A stretch of 7,501 nt of DNA from Clostridiaceae bacterium (GCA_012521455.1 JAAYMJ010000240.1:1-7501); one strand, 5' to 3'; numbered from the stretch's first letter, positions 1-6,052 are shown. Notes: generated by a model not told the origin, from the sequence alone. Numbers and translations: made by a program.

Positions 1-691
1 ACGCCAGAATTACCCCGGGGAAGGGCTTTAAAAACATATCCCCCAGCTTGTCAACAAAACTTAAATTTGAGCTTTCATACCTTACGCATTTTTTCGCGAT
101 TTCCCCTGATACTTCCCAAATATCCTTGTCCACTTTTTTGTTAAAATAAATAATCCTGCCATCTAAGATTTTTCCCAACAACTCTTTTATTTCAAAAAGC
201 CCCTGCCCTTTTACCGCTACTGTTTCCACAACGGGGGCCCCTAATTCTTTTTCCAATATTTTTGAATTTATCCTTATTCCCTTTCTCTTTGCCACATCCA
301 ACAAGTTTAAGGAAATAACCATCGGGATATTGTAATTTTTAAGTTCCAGCGCTAAATTTATATTCCTTTGAAGGCATGTCGCGTCCAAAACGCAAATTAT
401 TGCTAAAGCCCCGCTTTCCAAAAAAATCTGCGCCACTTTTTCAGCGTCATTCGTGGATTTTATGGAATAGGTGCCTGGAACGTCAATCAAAGTATAGTCC
501 TTATCCCCTATTTTAATTTTCCCAAAAGTGTATGTAACTGTGGTGCCTGAAAAGTTTGAGCTTATGGCGTCTTTTCCGGTTAAGTGCGAAAATATTACGC
601 TTTTTCCCACATTGGGATTTCCCATCAGAAGAATTTTATTTTTATCCTCCAATACCCAGTCCTCAATTTTTAAATTCACTGCCCGTCCCAT
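1..691 (-). CDS. feoB: Ferrous iron transport protein B, N-terminal G domain (partial, runs off the left edge)
   Basis: FeoB is the GTP-dependent inner-membrane Fe(II) importer; this fragment is its cytosolic GTPase domain. About 230 residues are visible and the frame is open to base 1. The G motifs appear in order: G1 GNPNVGKS at residues 24-31, the G2 threonine in SGTTV (T51), G3 DVPGTYS at 70-76, G4 NLLD at 129-132, and a G5-like VAVKGQG near 158-164. The fragment ends in DKLGDMFLKPFPGVILA, which resembles the junction into the first gate/membrane segment of FeoB. The G2 region reads NFSGTTV where NxPGVTV is commoner, a modest divergence. Start: ATG at 689-691 has a good AAAGGAGG ribosome binding site 7 nt upstream (699-707). 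No feoA is visible in the 350 bases upstream. The membrane part lies outside the window, so I cannot tell a full-length FeoB from a separate G-domain protein. Confidence 0.92.
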   Translation of the reverse strand, partial: MGRAVNLKIEDWVLEDKNKILLMGNPNVGKSVIFSHLTGKDAISSNFSGTTVTYTFGKIKIGDKDYTLIDVPGTYSIKSTNDAEKVAQIFLESGALAIICVLDATCLQRNINLALELKNYNIPMVISLNLLDVAKRKGIRINSKILEKELGAPVVETVAVKGQGLFEIKELLGKILDGRIIYFNKKVDKDIWEVSGEIAKKCVRYESSNLSFVDKLGDMFLKPFPGVILA

Positions 692-960
692 ATTAAAACC
701 TCCTTTGTTTACATAAGCTATTTATTTTTATATATAATCATAAATCTTTCAAAATAGAACTGCTTTTATAACTTTTATGTAAACAAAAGGGATTGTTTTT
801 TGTTCCTTCTAAAGCGGGAAAACCGCAAAATCATAAAAACCCCCGCTTTAAAAACTTTTATGGGGCAAGCCGAAAAATCCCCCAAATATATAACCTAAGT
901 TAAACATTTATAAAACTTTTTATAGATTATAGATTTTAAAAAAACTGTTTATCTTAATAA
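692..960. other. Intergenic region upstream of feoB, no gene
   Basis: No open frame of useful length is present on either strand. Apart from the 704-787 repeat, there is a 9-bp inverted repeat TAAAGCGGG (810-818) / CCCGCTTTA (842-850) with a 23-base loop, and a shorter TGGGG (861-865) / CCCCA (880-884) pair. Both would lie in the upstream part of a long feoB 5' leader if transcription starts near 930, where a TATAAT hexamer on the minus strand lacks a convincing -35. A TAACCTAAGTTA near-palindrome sits at 891-902. I do not recognise a known riboswitch here. Confidence 0.5.
704..787. repeat. 13-bp perfect inverted repeat flanking the feoB leader
   Basis: TTTGTTTACATAA at 704-716 is repeated in exact inverted orientation as TTATGTAAACAAA at 775-787, with 58 bases between. 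The near arm overlaps the upstream edge of the feoB ribosome binding site. The spacer is very AT-rich; on the minus strand it has TTGAAA and TATA-like hexamers but no well-spaced promoter. The repeat could be paired operator half-sites for an iron- or redox-responsive regulator, or the base of a stem in the feoB leader that would bury the ribosome binding site. It does not match a Fur box as I know it. The repeat itself is certain; its role is inference. Confidence 0.6.
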
Positions 961-992
961 AAACGCGCGCAAAGGCTCCTTTGCGCGCGTTT
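961..992. terminator. Intrinsic terminator hairpin, distal of a tandem pair
   Basis: AAACGCGCGCAAAGG (961-975) pairs perfectly with CCTTTGCGCGCGTTT (978-992). The stem is strongly GC-rich, and A-runs on the left and T-runs on the right make it able to work in both directions. It lies 50-80 bases beyond the stop codon of the GH105 gene and would act as a back-up terminator that keeps that transcript out of feoB. Confidence 0.8.
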
Positions 993-998
993 TACTCA

Positions 999-1034
999 AA
1001 AACAAAATGCGCACTCTTGTGCGCATTTTGTTTT
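999..1034. terminator. Intrinsic terminator of the GH105 gene, proximal of a tandem pair
   Basis: AAAACAAAATGCGCAC (999-1014) and GTGCGCATTTTGTTTT (1019-1034) form a perfect 16-bp stem with a TCTT loop. It starts 10 bases after the minus-strand stop codon at 1044-1046. The minus-strand product ends in a U-run, as expected for a Rho-independent terminator. Confidence 0.9.
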
Positions 1035-1043
1035 ATTTAAGTA

Positions 1044-3665
1044 TTAGTTTCCGTAAATTTCTACTTCAGCAAGTGAGGTCCATCCGCTTACGGAGTTACC
1101 GTCGCATTCAACTTTCACATACCTTACGCTTGTCGCCTGAGGTAGTGATGCCCAGATAAACTCGTTGCTTCTTGGAACGGACTTGCCTTCGTAAATCTTT
1201 GTCCAGTTGGATTTATCTGTGGAGATAAATACCCTAAACGGGATTGTCCTGTCGTCTTCATAAAGCCTGAAAGCAACGCCCACGCCGGTTACATTCTTTG
1301 CGCTGCCAAGGTCAAGCACGATGTTTTGCTGGCCTTCTGAAGCCCAGAATGTGGATTTGTTTCCGTCGTATGCGTTTCTGCCATTGTTTTCAGGTTCAGG
1401 TTCCTGGCTTACCTGATGGCTGGCAATTGTAAGTTTGGAGCCTGACGGCCTTTGATTTGTAGTTTGAATGGTGTTTGTTGTGGAAGTTGTGCCTGAAGCA
1501 GTGCCTTTAGCGCTCTTCTTCGGGGCGTTTGGCTTGTAAGCTTCAACTTCCAAAATTGATGTCCATTCGTTTTCGGTGTTGCCATGGCCGATTACCCTGA
1601 TGTATCTGAGTTTTGCGTTTACATCAAATACATCATAGGTATTGCCTTGTGTGGAGTTACCTTTGTAAATGTTTACCCATGTCTGGCCGTCTGCTGAATA
1701 GTCTAATTCGTAGTTTGTTGTTCTGGATTCGCTCTTCCAGAACGCAATCGCAACCTGGCCTACATCAACAACATCGCCGTAGTCAATTGTCAATGTCGGG
1801 TTAGCGCCGTTTCCGGCATACCTTGTTGAAAGGTCGCCGTCAACTGCGTTCATCGGGCCGTTTTCAGGCTCAGGAACAACGCTTCCTTCAACTTTCTTTG
1901 GAGTGTATTCAAATTCGCTCTTTGGAGCAATCTTCGGGCTGAAATCCTTGAATTGTTCAGGTCTTGCGGGATACTTGTCGTTTTGTAGCATGTAGTTTAG
2001 CATTTCAAGAAGTTTAGCATCCCTTGTATCATCAAATAGGTTTTCTTTATGGCTGATTGTGATAATCTTATATTGCGGGTTCCAGTAAACGAATTTACCT
2101 AAAGCTTCAGCCATAGCGCGTAGAGGAATGAATGTCCTTCCCTTGATAACGGTCGGAACAACGTCAAGTTCCTTCTTTTCGCCATTTACTGTATATTCTG
2201 TCTGGTCAAGTGTCATTTTGATTGTTCTCTTATTCTTTTCATCACTTACTGTAATTGTTCTTGTAGCTTCGTACCAGTCAACTTTAGCGCCGAATTTTTC
2301 GGAAATAACCCTTACCGGAACCAAAGTCCTGCCGTCAACGATTACAGTATTGATGGAGTGGTCTGCTTCATCAATATGTGAAATCTTGCTGTTTGCATAA
2401 ACATGTGGCTTGTCAACTTGTAGGGAAACAGTTCCCATAAGTTTTCTTTGTAAGTATGGATATAAATCCCCGTCGCCTAATCCGCCAACCCATCTAGCCA
2501 TTTCGGATAGCGCAAGCAATGTTGCGCCAACGCCGAAGTTGGATGTTGAGTTTTGGGTTAGGTTGCCGTGTTGTTTTGCGTTTTCACCGATTGGCTGAAC
2601 ATAACCTACAACGCCTTTATCGCTTATAGCGATTGTTGTTAGGTAGTGATATGCCTTCAAAACTGTGTCAGCATATTCAGCTTCATCTAAAATACCATTG
2701 TTGATACCCCATAGGAAACCATATAGGAAGAACGCGGTACCGCTGGTTTCATAACCTGTAACGTGGTTGGGGTCCATCATGGAACGTGTCCAGTAACCTT
2801 CGGGCATCTGGCAGGAAGCGATTGTTTTCGCCATTAGTTTATAGTCATTTTCAAAGTATGCCCTGTGTTCCCAATCGCTTGGAAGGTCATTTAGAACTTT
2901 CGCAAGGCCTGCGAATACCCAGCCTTGTCCCCTTGCCCAGAAGTCTTTTTTGCCGTTGTCGGTCTTATGCTGCGGATAAATGTATTTCCCATCGCGGTGG
3001 AATAGGTATGTATAATCGCTTGCGCCTGGATAGCCGTCCGGGCCGTCATACATAATGCTTTTAGCGTATCTGTACCATTCATAAAGCTTGTCTAGGTATT
3101 GTGGGTTTTGTGTTACTAAATATAACTTTGTCATTACAGGCATTACCATGTAAAGACCGTCAGCCCACCACCAGTAGTCGTTTTTGCCAGTGCTCATCTG
3201 ATATTCCATAACTTCAATAGCACGGGCAATCTTGTTTGGATCCTTTTCTACATCGAAGTTGTATAGGTCGATGTAGGTTTGGAAACAAATCTGCCAGTCG
3301 CCAAATAGAACATAGTCGTCGCTTTCGCCGTAGGTGTACTTCCAGTTTGCTTTGTTGTCGCTTTTAGCGCCTTTCCACTGGTTTTGTTTTGCCCACGCTT
3401 CTGAGTATTCCCTGTACGCTTCAATACCGGTTGTAACATATGCTTCCATGTTTCCGGTATGGTAAGCGGCGTTATCCCAGAACGCGCGGCCATGGTTTGG
3501 GTTTTTGGAAATCCAGTTGTCGTTTACAAGTTCAATTAGTTTTACTACGTCCTCACGCTTGATGTCGCTTTTTTTGATTGGCGCAGCCGCAAAAGTGGTG
3601 GTCGCGGGAATTATGCCAATCAAAAGCGCAAGAACTATCGTGAGAGCGATTGACTTTTTGACCAT
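1044..3665 (-). CDS. Secreted GH105-family glycoside hydrolase with CuAO-N1-like domain and two F5/8 type C domains
   Basis: 873 residues. Residues 1-27 are a Sec signal peptide (lysines, a hydrophobic core, cleavage around TTFA/AAA). Residues about 40-400 are an (alpha/alpha)6-barrel glycoside hydrolase of GH105/GH88 type. Seen are FGDWQ at 121-125, WWWADGLYM at 165-173 and WARGQGW at 243-249, the last matching the WARGNGW substrate-binding motif of YteR-like unsaturated rhamnogalacturonyl hydrolases (N replaced by Q). D169 and D123 are the likeliest catalytic acids. Family members remove the delta-4,5-unsaturated uronic acid left by pectin lyases. Residues about 412-540 resemble the copper amine oxidase N-terminal domain (VDGRTLVPVRVISEKFGAKV, then a second copy, KGRTFIPLRAMAEALGKFV). 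Residues about 590-711 and 744-873 are two discoidin/CBM32-like modules, each with a PEPENxxxNAxDG motif, joined by a Ser/Thr-rich linker. Start: ATG 3663-3665 with AGGAGGTA at 3671-3678. Monocistronic. The exact substrate is uncertain. Confidence 0.88.
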   Translation of the reverse strand: MVKKSIALTIVLALLIGIIPATTTFAAAPIKKSDIKREDVVKLIELVNDNWISKNPNHGRAFWDNAAYHTGNMEAYVTTGIEAYREYSEAWAKQNQWKGAKSDNKANWKYTYGESDDYVLFGDWQICFQTYIDLYNFDVEKDPNKIARAIEVMEYQMSTGKNDYWWWADGLYMVMPVMTKLYLVTQNPQYLDKLYEWYRYAKSIMYDGPDGYPGASDYTYLFHRDGKYIYPQHKTDNGKKDFWARGQGWVFAGLAKVLNDLPSDWEHRAYFENDYKLMAKTIASCQMPEGYWTRSMMDPNHVTGYETSGTAFFLYGFLWGINNGILDEAEYADTVLKAYHYLTTIAISDKGVVGYVQPIGENAKQHGNLTQNSTSNFGVGATLLALSEMARWVGGLGDGDLYPYLQRKLMGTVSLQVDKPHVYANSKISHIDEADHSINTVIVDGRTLVPVRVISEKFGAKVDWYEATRTITVSDEKNKRTIKMTLDQTEYTVNGEKKELDVVPTVIKGRTFIPLRAMAEALGKFVYWNPQYKIITISHKENLFDDTRDAKLLEMLNYMLQNDKYPARPEQFKDFSPKIAPKSEFEYTPKKVEGSVVPEPENGPMNAVDGDLSTRYAGNGANPTLTIDYGDVVDVGQVAIAFWKSESRTTNYELDYSADGQTWVNIYKGNSTQGNTYDVFDVNAKLRYIRVIGHGNTENEWTSILEVEAYKPNAPKKSAKGTASGTTSTTNTIQTTNQRPSGSKLTIASHQVSQEPEPENNGRNAYDGNKSTFWASEGQQNIVLDLGSAKNVTGVGVAFRLYEDDRTIPFRVFISTDKSNWTKIYEGKSVPRSNEFIWASLPQATSVRYVKVECDGNSVSGWTSLAEVEIYGN

Positions 3666-3968
3666 TTTTTTACCTCCTAAATTTTTTTATTATGCAGGAA
3701 TGAAACATTTTATAAACCTTTGTTATAAAATCTTTTGTGGACTAGGATTTTTCGCACCGATAAAACAAACACAAAATACCTGATGCGTCCCCCCTGTGTG
3801 TTTTAAGATTAGAAAATCCTATCAGCACAAGCCGATAGGGTCAAAAAGGATTTTTAAAATGTTTTCTGTGATTATTTTTATTTAGAAATCCATCCTTTAT
3901 AAAAACGCAAAAAACAAAGGATATTATTTCCACCTAAAAACAATCACAAATATCCTGCCCATCTTTAC
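3666..3968 (-). promoter_or_regulatory. Long structured 5' leader of the GH105 gene
   Basis: If transcription starts about 7 bases after the -10 box at 3975-3980, the leader is about 300 nt. It holds several inverted repeats. TGTGATTATTTTTA (3867-3880) pairs with TAAAAACAATCACA (3935-3948) with one mismatch and encloses ATCCTTT (3892-3898) / AAAGGAT (3916-3922). AGGATATT (3918-3925) can instead pair with AATATCCT (3949-3956), which excludes the inner stem. Further on are the 3818-3839 hairpin, TAGGATTTT (3743-3751) / AAAATCCTA (3813-3821), and ATTTTATAA (3707-3715) / TTATAAAAT (3723-3731) just before the ribosome binding site. The mutually exclusive pairings suggest attenuation or a cis-acting RNA. 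I do not recognise a named riboswitch class. Confidence 0.45.
3816..3844 (-). promoter_or_regulatory. Palindromic hairpin in the leader, overlapping a possible second promoter
   Basis: CCTATCAGC (3818-3826) and GCCGATAGG (3831-3839) form a 9-bp inverted repeat with one mismatch position (G-U in the minus-strand RNA) and an ACAA spacer. On the minus strand the same bases read as TTGACC (3839-3844), a 17-base spacer, and TAGGAT (3816-3821), a fair sigma-A promoter. The palindrome fills that spacer, so it may be an operator over an inner promoter, or an RNA hairpin if transcription comes from the upstream promoter. The RNA hairpin is followed by AUUUUCU, only a weak U-tract, so it is at best a leaky terminator. 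Confidence 0.4.
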
Positions 3969-3989
3969 AATGTTATTATATATTGTAAA
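3964..3989. promoter_or_regulatory. Probable operator: palindrome centred on the -10 box
   Basis: TTTACAAT (3964-3971) and ATTGTAAA (3982-3989) form a perfect 8-bp inverted repeat with a 10-base spacer that contains the TATAAT box. The centre-to-centre distance of the arms is 18 bases, about two helical turns, suiting a dimeric repressor that blocks polymerase. Which regulator family binds is not evident, and no regulator gene adjoins this promoter. Confidence 0.55.
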
Positions 3990-4003
3990 CAATTCCTTGT
4001 CAA
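3975..4003 (-). promoter_or_regulatory. Sigma-A promoter of the GH105 gene (perfect consensus)
   Basis: On the minus strand TTGACA (3998-4003) and TATAAT (3975-3980) are separated by exactly 17 bases. Both hexamers match the consensus fully. The next gene in this direction is the GH105 gene at 3665, about 300 bases downstream. Such a strong core promoter on a specialised polysaccharide gene implies that repression or attenuation sets expression, consistent with the overlapping palindrome. Confidence 0.8.
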
Positions 4004-4280
4004 CCAAAAAGGTAGGCAAAAAACAAAGCATTTAGCTTGAAAAAATTCCCTTTTTGCTAAAACCGAAAATTATGGGTTTTATTGTAACCGACTTGGCTAA
4101 TACTCAGTTTCTTTTTAAAAATATTAAAATCCCGCTTATGAGATGATAAAATGCTTTTAGGGGTTATACTGCGCATGTATTTAATGAAAGCATTAACATT
4201 AGAAGCAACGCCATTTCATCAAAATTATAAAATCCCTGCCCTGTGAATTATCCTTATACATCCCCCCGTTTATATTGCTC
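4004..4280. other. Gene-free stretch ending in a terminator; possible non-coding RNA
   Basis: No convincing protein-coding frame is present on either strand. Inverted repeats seen are TTTAGC (4031-4036) / GCTAAA (4056-4061), with an A-run/T-run extending the stem inside, and AATGCTTT (4150-4157) / AAAGCATT (4187-4194). GATGA (4143-4147) followed by AAATG could alternatively pair with CATTTCATC at 4211-4219. The terminator at 4281-4314 has no coding gene feeding it from the left on the plus strand. Either a small RNA ends there or it is a leftover of a lost gene. I see no clear plus-strand promoter. Confidence 0.35.
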
Positions 4281-4318
4281 AATAAAACCCCCATTTTTCA
4301 ATGGGGTTTTTATTTTTT
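4281..4318. terminator. Intrinsic terminator, plus-strand orientation best, possibly bidirectional
   Basis: AATAAAACCCCCATT (4281-4295) pairs with AATGGGGTTTTTATT (4300-4314) with one mismatch and a TTTC loop, followed by a T-run to 4318. No plus-strand gene lies to its left in the window back to at least 3666. It insulates the promoter at 4324 from read-through. Confidence 0.75.
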
Positions 4319-4323
4319 AAAGG

Positions 4324-4353
4324 TTGACATTAAAGCAAAACTTAAATTATAAT
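4324..4353 (+). promoter_or_regulatory. Sigma-A promoter for the 103-residue hypothetical gene
   Basis: TTGACA (4324-4329) and TATAAT (4348-4353) are both perfect hexamers with an 18-base spacer. The start codon is 58 bases past the -10 box, giving a 50-nt leader. The -35 heptamer TTGACAT is mirrored as ATGTCAA at 4362-4368, across the expected start site, which may be chance or a binding site. Confidence 0.78.
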
Positions 4354-4410
4354 TCTTTTGTATGTCAATTTTATATCAAAAGATAAAATAATTGAGGGAG
4401 ATGACAAAAC

Positions 4411-4722
4411 ATGAAAAGGCAAGAAGGAATTTTTTCCGGCATGAGCAAACAAATAGCCTTAAGCCTGACCCAAAAAGTCAGGCAGAAAATTTTTGAAAAG
4501 GAAGAGGACAAGGTTTACAAAACTATTGTTGAAGCGGCCAACCGGGGGAATTATTACGTAGATTTCATTTGTTCGGAAGATTTTTACGAAGAAGAGGTTG
4601 ACAAGTTAAGAAAAGAACTCATTAGCAAAGGTTTCAACGTAAAACCTGCGGAAATCGCGGGAAAAAGAGGCCTGAAAATAATGTGGTTCCCGGAAAAGAA
4701 CACCAATACTAATTATATGTAA
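4411..4722 (+). CDS. Hypothetical protein, 103 residues, soluble and charged
   Basis: I do not recognise this family. The protein has no signal peptide or membrane segment and is rich in Lys and Glu. Its pattern suggests a small alpha/beta fold: a long N-terminal helix (about residues 9-45, ending in VEAANRG), a strand (YYVDFIC), a helix (EEEVDKLRKELISKG), a strand (FNVKP) and a last strand (LKIMWF). Small proteins with this AA.xG / V / L..xGF.V / I.W layout occur in phages and mobile DNA, so an accessory origin is possible, but that is inference. Start: ATG 4411 follows GAGGGAGAT at 4394-4402 with 8-10 bases spacing; the ATG at 4401 is in another frame and overlaps the ribosome binding site. 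It has its own promoter (4324-4353) and terminator (4744-4800), so it is monocistronic. It lies between two minus-strand units. Confidence 0.78.
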   Translation: MKRQEGIFSGMSKQIALSLTQKVRQKIFEKEEDKVYKTIVEAANRGNYYVDFICSEDFYEEEVDKLRKELISKGFNVKPAEIAGKRGLKIMWFPEKNTNTNYM

Positions 4723-4743
4723 AAAGAGGGTATTGTAATTTAT

Positions 4744-4800
4744 AAAAACTACCCGCAATATGCGAGTGGTTTTGACCACCCGCCCGTTATAATAGTTTTT
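4744..4800 (+). terminator. Intrinsic terminator of the 103-residue hypothetical gene
   Basis: AAAAACTA (4744-4751) pairs with TAGTTTTT (4793-4800), and GCGAGTGGT (4762-4770) pairs with ACCACCCGC (4775-4783) around a TTTG loop with one mismatch. The imperfect long hairpin ends in a T-run, 22 bases after the stop codon. Confidence 0.65.
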
Positions 4801-4952
4801 CCATATGTTTATTAGATTTTAACTTTCTTTTCTTTATTCCTTCACAAAAGATTAATATTTCTAAATAGCTTTTCTTAATTTCACCCAACTACTTCATATC
4901 CTTCACTTTTTCATCTCCTTCAAAATATTTGGTTTTGTAAAACCTTGTTATA

Positions 4953-4984
4953 AAAAAACAAAGGCGCATGCGCCTTTGTTTTTT
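4953..4984. terminator. Terminator of the xre-CmpB operon, a 32-base perfect palindrome
   Basis: The sequence is self-complementary across its full 32 bases, centred on GCGCATGCGC, with A-runs on one side and T-runs on the other. Its right edge overlaps the stop codon of the membrane protein gene (4983-4985). The minus-strand transcript forms an AAAGGCG/CGCCTTT stem with a U-tail. A second, weaker palindrome GGTTTTGTAAAACC follows at 4931-4944. Confidence 0.85.
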
Positions 4985-5750
4985 ACTTTTTAAGCTTATT
5001 TATAAAATCATTTTGTTTTATTATTTCCCCAAATTTATTCAATTCCTCAATTAAATCATAGAGTTTATTTTCTTTCAGTTTTGCCGCTATGTGAAGTTTT
5101 CTTCCCGGAAATTTAAACTGGGTAATTCTTGAAATCGCGTTTTGCTTGACGGCGTCTTTTTTCTCATACATGTATTTTACAATATCGGTCATCTTGTTTT
5201 GGAAACTGTTATCTATTGCGGTAACCCTGTCCTTAAAATCCGTAAGGGCGGTTACCGTCAAGGTGGTGTCCACAGTGATTATCACCATAAAAAGCAAAGC
5301 CAAAAAATTCATCATGGGGTCGGATAGCTGCTGCAGCTTGCCGTCCACAAAAGGAATGGCGTACTTCATTAAAAAAATTGACATAAGCCCAAAAGCGCAA
5401 GACGTGGGAATGCTTGTTCTCCCGTTAATATTCAGCGGCATTGTGCTGTAATCCCACCACCTTGCGGAAAACATTTTCTCAAGGGCCCATGAGGTGGGGT
5501 ATTCCAAAATCATGCTCAAAAAAAACCCAATCAAAAAAACCTGCCACCATGAAAGCTTTGGTATTTTTTCCGCCTGCATTAAATCGTAAAGCACAAGCCC
5601 GCAAATAGTACCAAACCCGTATATTGGGCAAACGGGCCCGAATAAAAACCCCCTGTTTGCCCATGATTGCATAATTAATGTGCAGTAAATTGTTTCCCAA
5701 ACCCAGCCAAAGAATGAAAAGATAACAAAGATAAGAATATATCTGTTCAT
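4983..5750 (-). CDS. CmpB-type putative ABC transporter permease (PF06541-like) membrane protein
   Basis: 255 residues, integral membrane. Hydrophobic segments lie at about 4-24, 36-57, 67-88, 113-134 and 146-166, followed by a charged cytosolic C-terminal tail of about 85 residues that is probably helical. Hallmarks of the family annotated as putative ABC-transporter type IV / CmpB are visible: FGWVWE at 14-19, NRGFLFGPVCPIYGFG at 32-47, LEYPTSWALEKMF at 82-94, RWWDYS at 97-102 and NINGR at 107-111. The biochemical role of this family is not established as far as I know, and no ATPase or binding-protein partner is present here, so the transporter name is weak. Start: ATG 5748-5750 with GGTGAGGTTGAT just upstream. 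It begins 38 bases after the stop of the Xre-type gene and shares its promoter and a common terminator at 4953-4984, so the two form an operon. Confidence 0.88.
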   Translation of the reverse strand: MNRYILIFVIFSFFGWVWETIYCTLIMQSWANRGFLFGPVCPIYGFGTICGLVLYDLMQAEKIPKLSWWQVFLIGFFLSMILEYPTSWALEKMFSARWWDYSTMPLNINGRTSIPTSCAFGLMSIFLMKYAIPFVDGKLQQLSDPMMNFLALLFMVIITVDTTLTVTALTDFKDRVTAIDNSFQNKMTDIVKYMYEKKDAVKQNAISRITQFKFPGRKLHIAAKLKENKLYDLIEELNKFGEIIKQNDFINKLKK

Positions 5751-5788
5751 TTTATCAACCTCACCTGCATTTTTTATAATGCCAAAGG

Positions 5789-6010
5789 TTATTTTCCGGA
5801 AGTTATTTTCTTTCCATCGGGCAGGATAAATGCCTGCTCGAACACAACATCCAAAACTTCCGCTATTTTTTTAAGCTCACTTAAAGACACCGTTTCCCTC
5901 TTTAGCTTTTTATTAAAATTCTGAGGGGTCTGCCCAATCCTTCTTGCCAGTTCCGAAACGCTGATTTTCATTTGGCCGCAAAGGCTTCTTATCATATCCG
6001 ATGTGCTCAT
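5789..6010 (-). CDS. Small Xre-family helix-turn-helix transcriptional regulator
   Basis: 73 residues, almost entirely one HTH domain. The core SVSELARRIGQTPQNFNKKL (17-36) gives the two DNA-contacting helices, followed by SLSELKKIAEVLDVVFEQAF, the usual last helices of the Cro/C1 fold, then a short tail PDGKKITSGK. It has no sensor domain. Start: ATG 6008-6010 is chosen with GGGGGA at 6015-6020. A longer frame from 6064 is rejected because its start lies upstream of the -10 box (6053-6058) and so would not be transcribed. It is the first gene of an operon with the CmpB-like membrane protein. It may regulate its own promoter, which carries inverted repeats over the -35 region; that is inference. 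Confidence 0.9.
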   Translation of the reverse strand: MSTSDMIRSLCGQMKISVSELARRIGQTPQNFNKKLKRETVSLSELKKIAEVLDVVFEQAFILPDGKKITSGK

Positions 6011-6052
6011 AATATCCCCCTTTGTATGCCATTTTATTAACAAACCACAAAT

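Noticed and set aside
1613..3493. Several open frames of 60-90 codons inside the GH105 gene on both strands
   Set aside because: They overlap a long, well-supported coding frame, have no ribosome binding sites worth noting, and have no family-like composition.
3505..3783. 92-codon plus-strand frame over the GH105 start and leader
   Set aside because: It is antisense to the signal peptide region and runs over the GH105 ribosome binding site; no initiation signal is seen.
3784..3791. GGGACGCA on the minus strand, resembling part of a c-di-GMP-I riboswitch
   Set aside because: The other conserved parts of that class (the GGCAAACC-type P1 region and the tetraloop receptor) are missing; an 8-base match is not enough.
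4072..4146. 24-codon plus-strand frame starting at ATG 4072
   Set aside because: It is very short, has no ribosome binding site before the ATG, and no promoter at a suitable distance.
5142..5700. Open frames overlapping the CmpB-like gene
   Set aside because: They are shadows of a membrane protein gene with clear family motifs.
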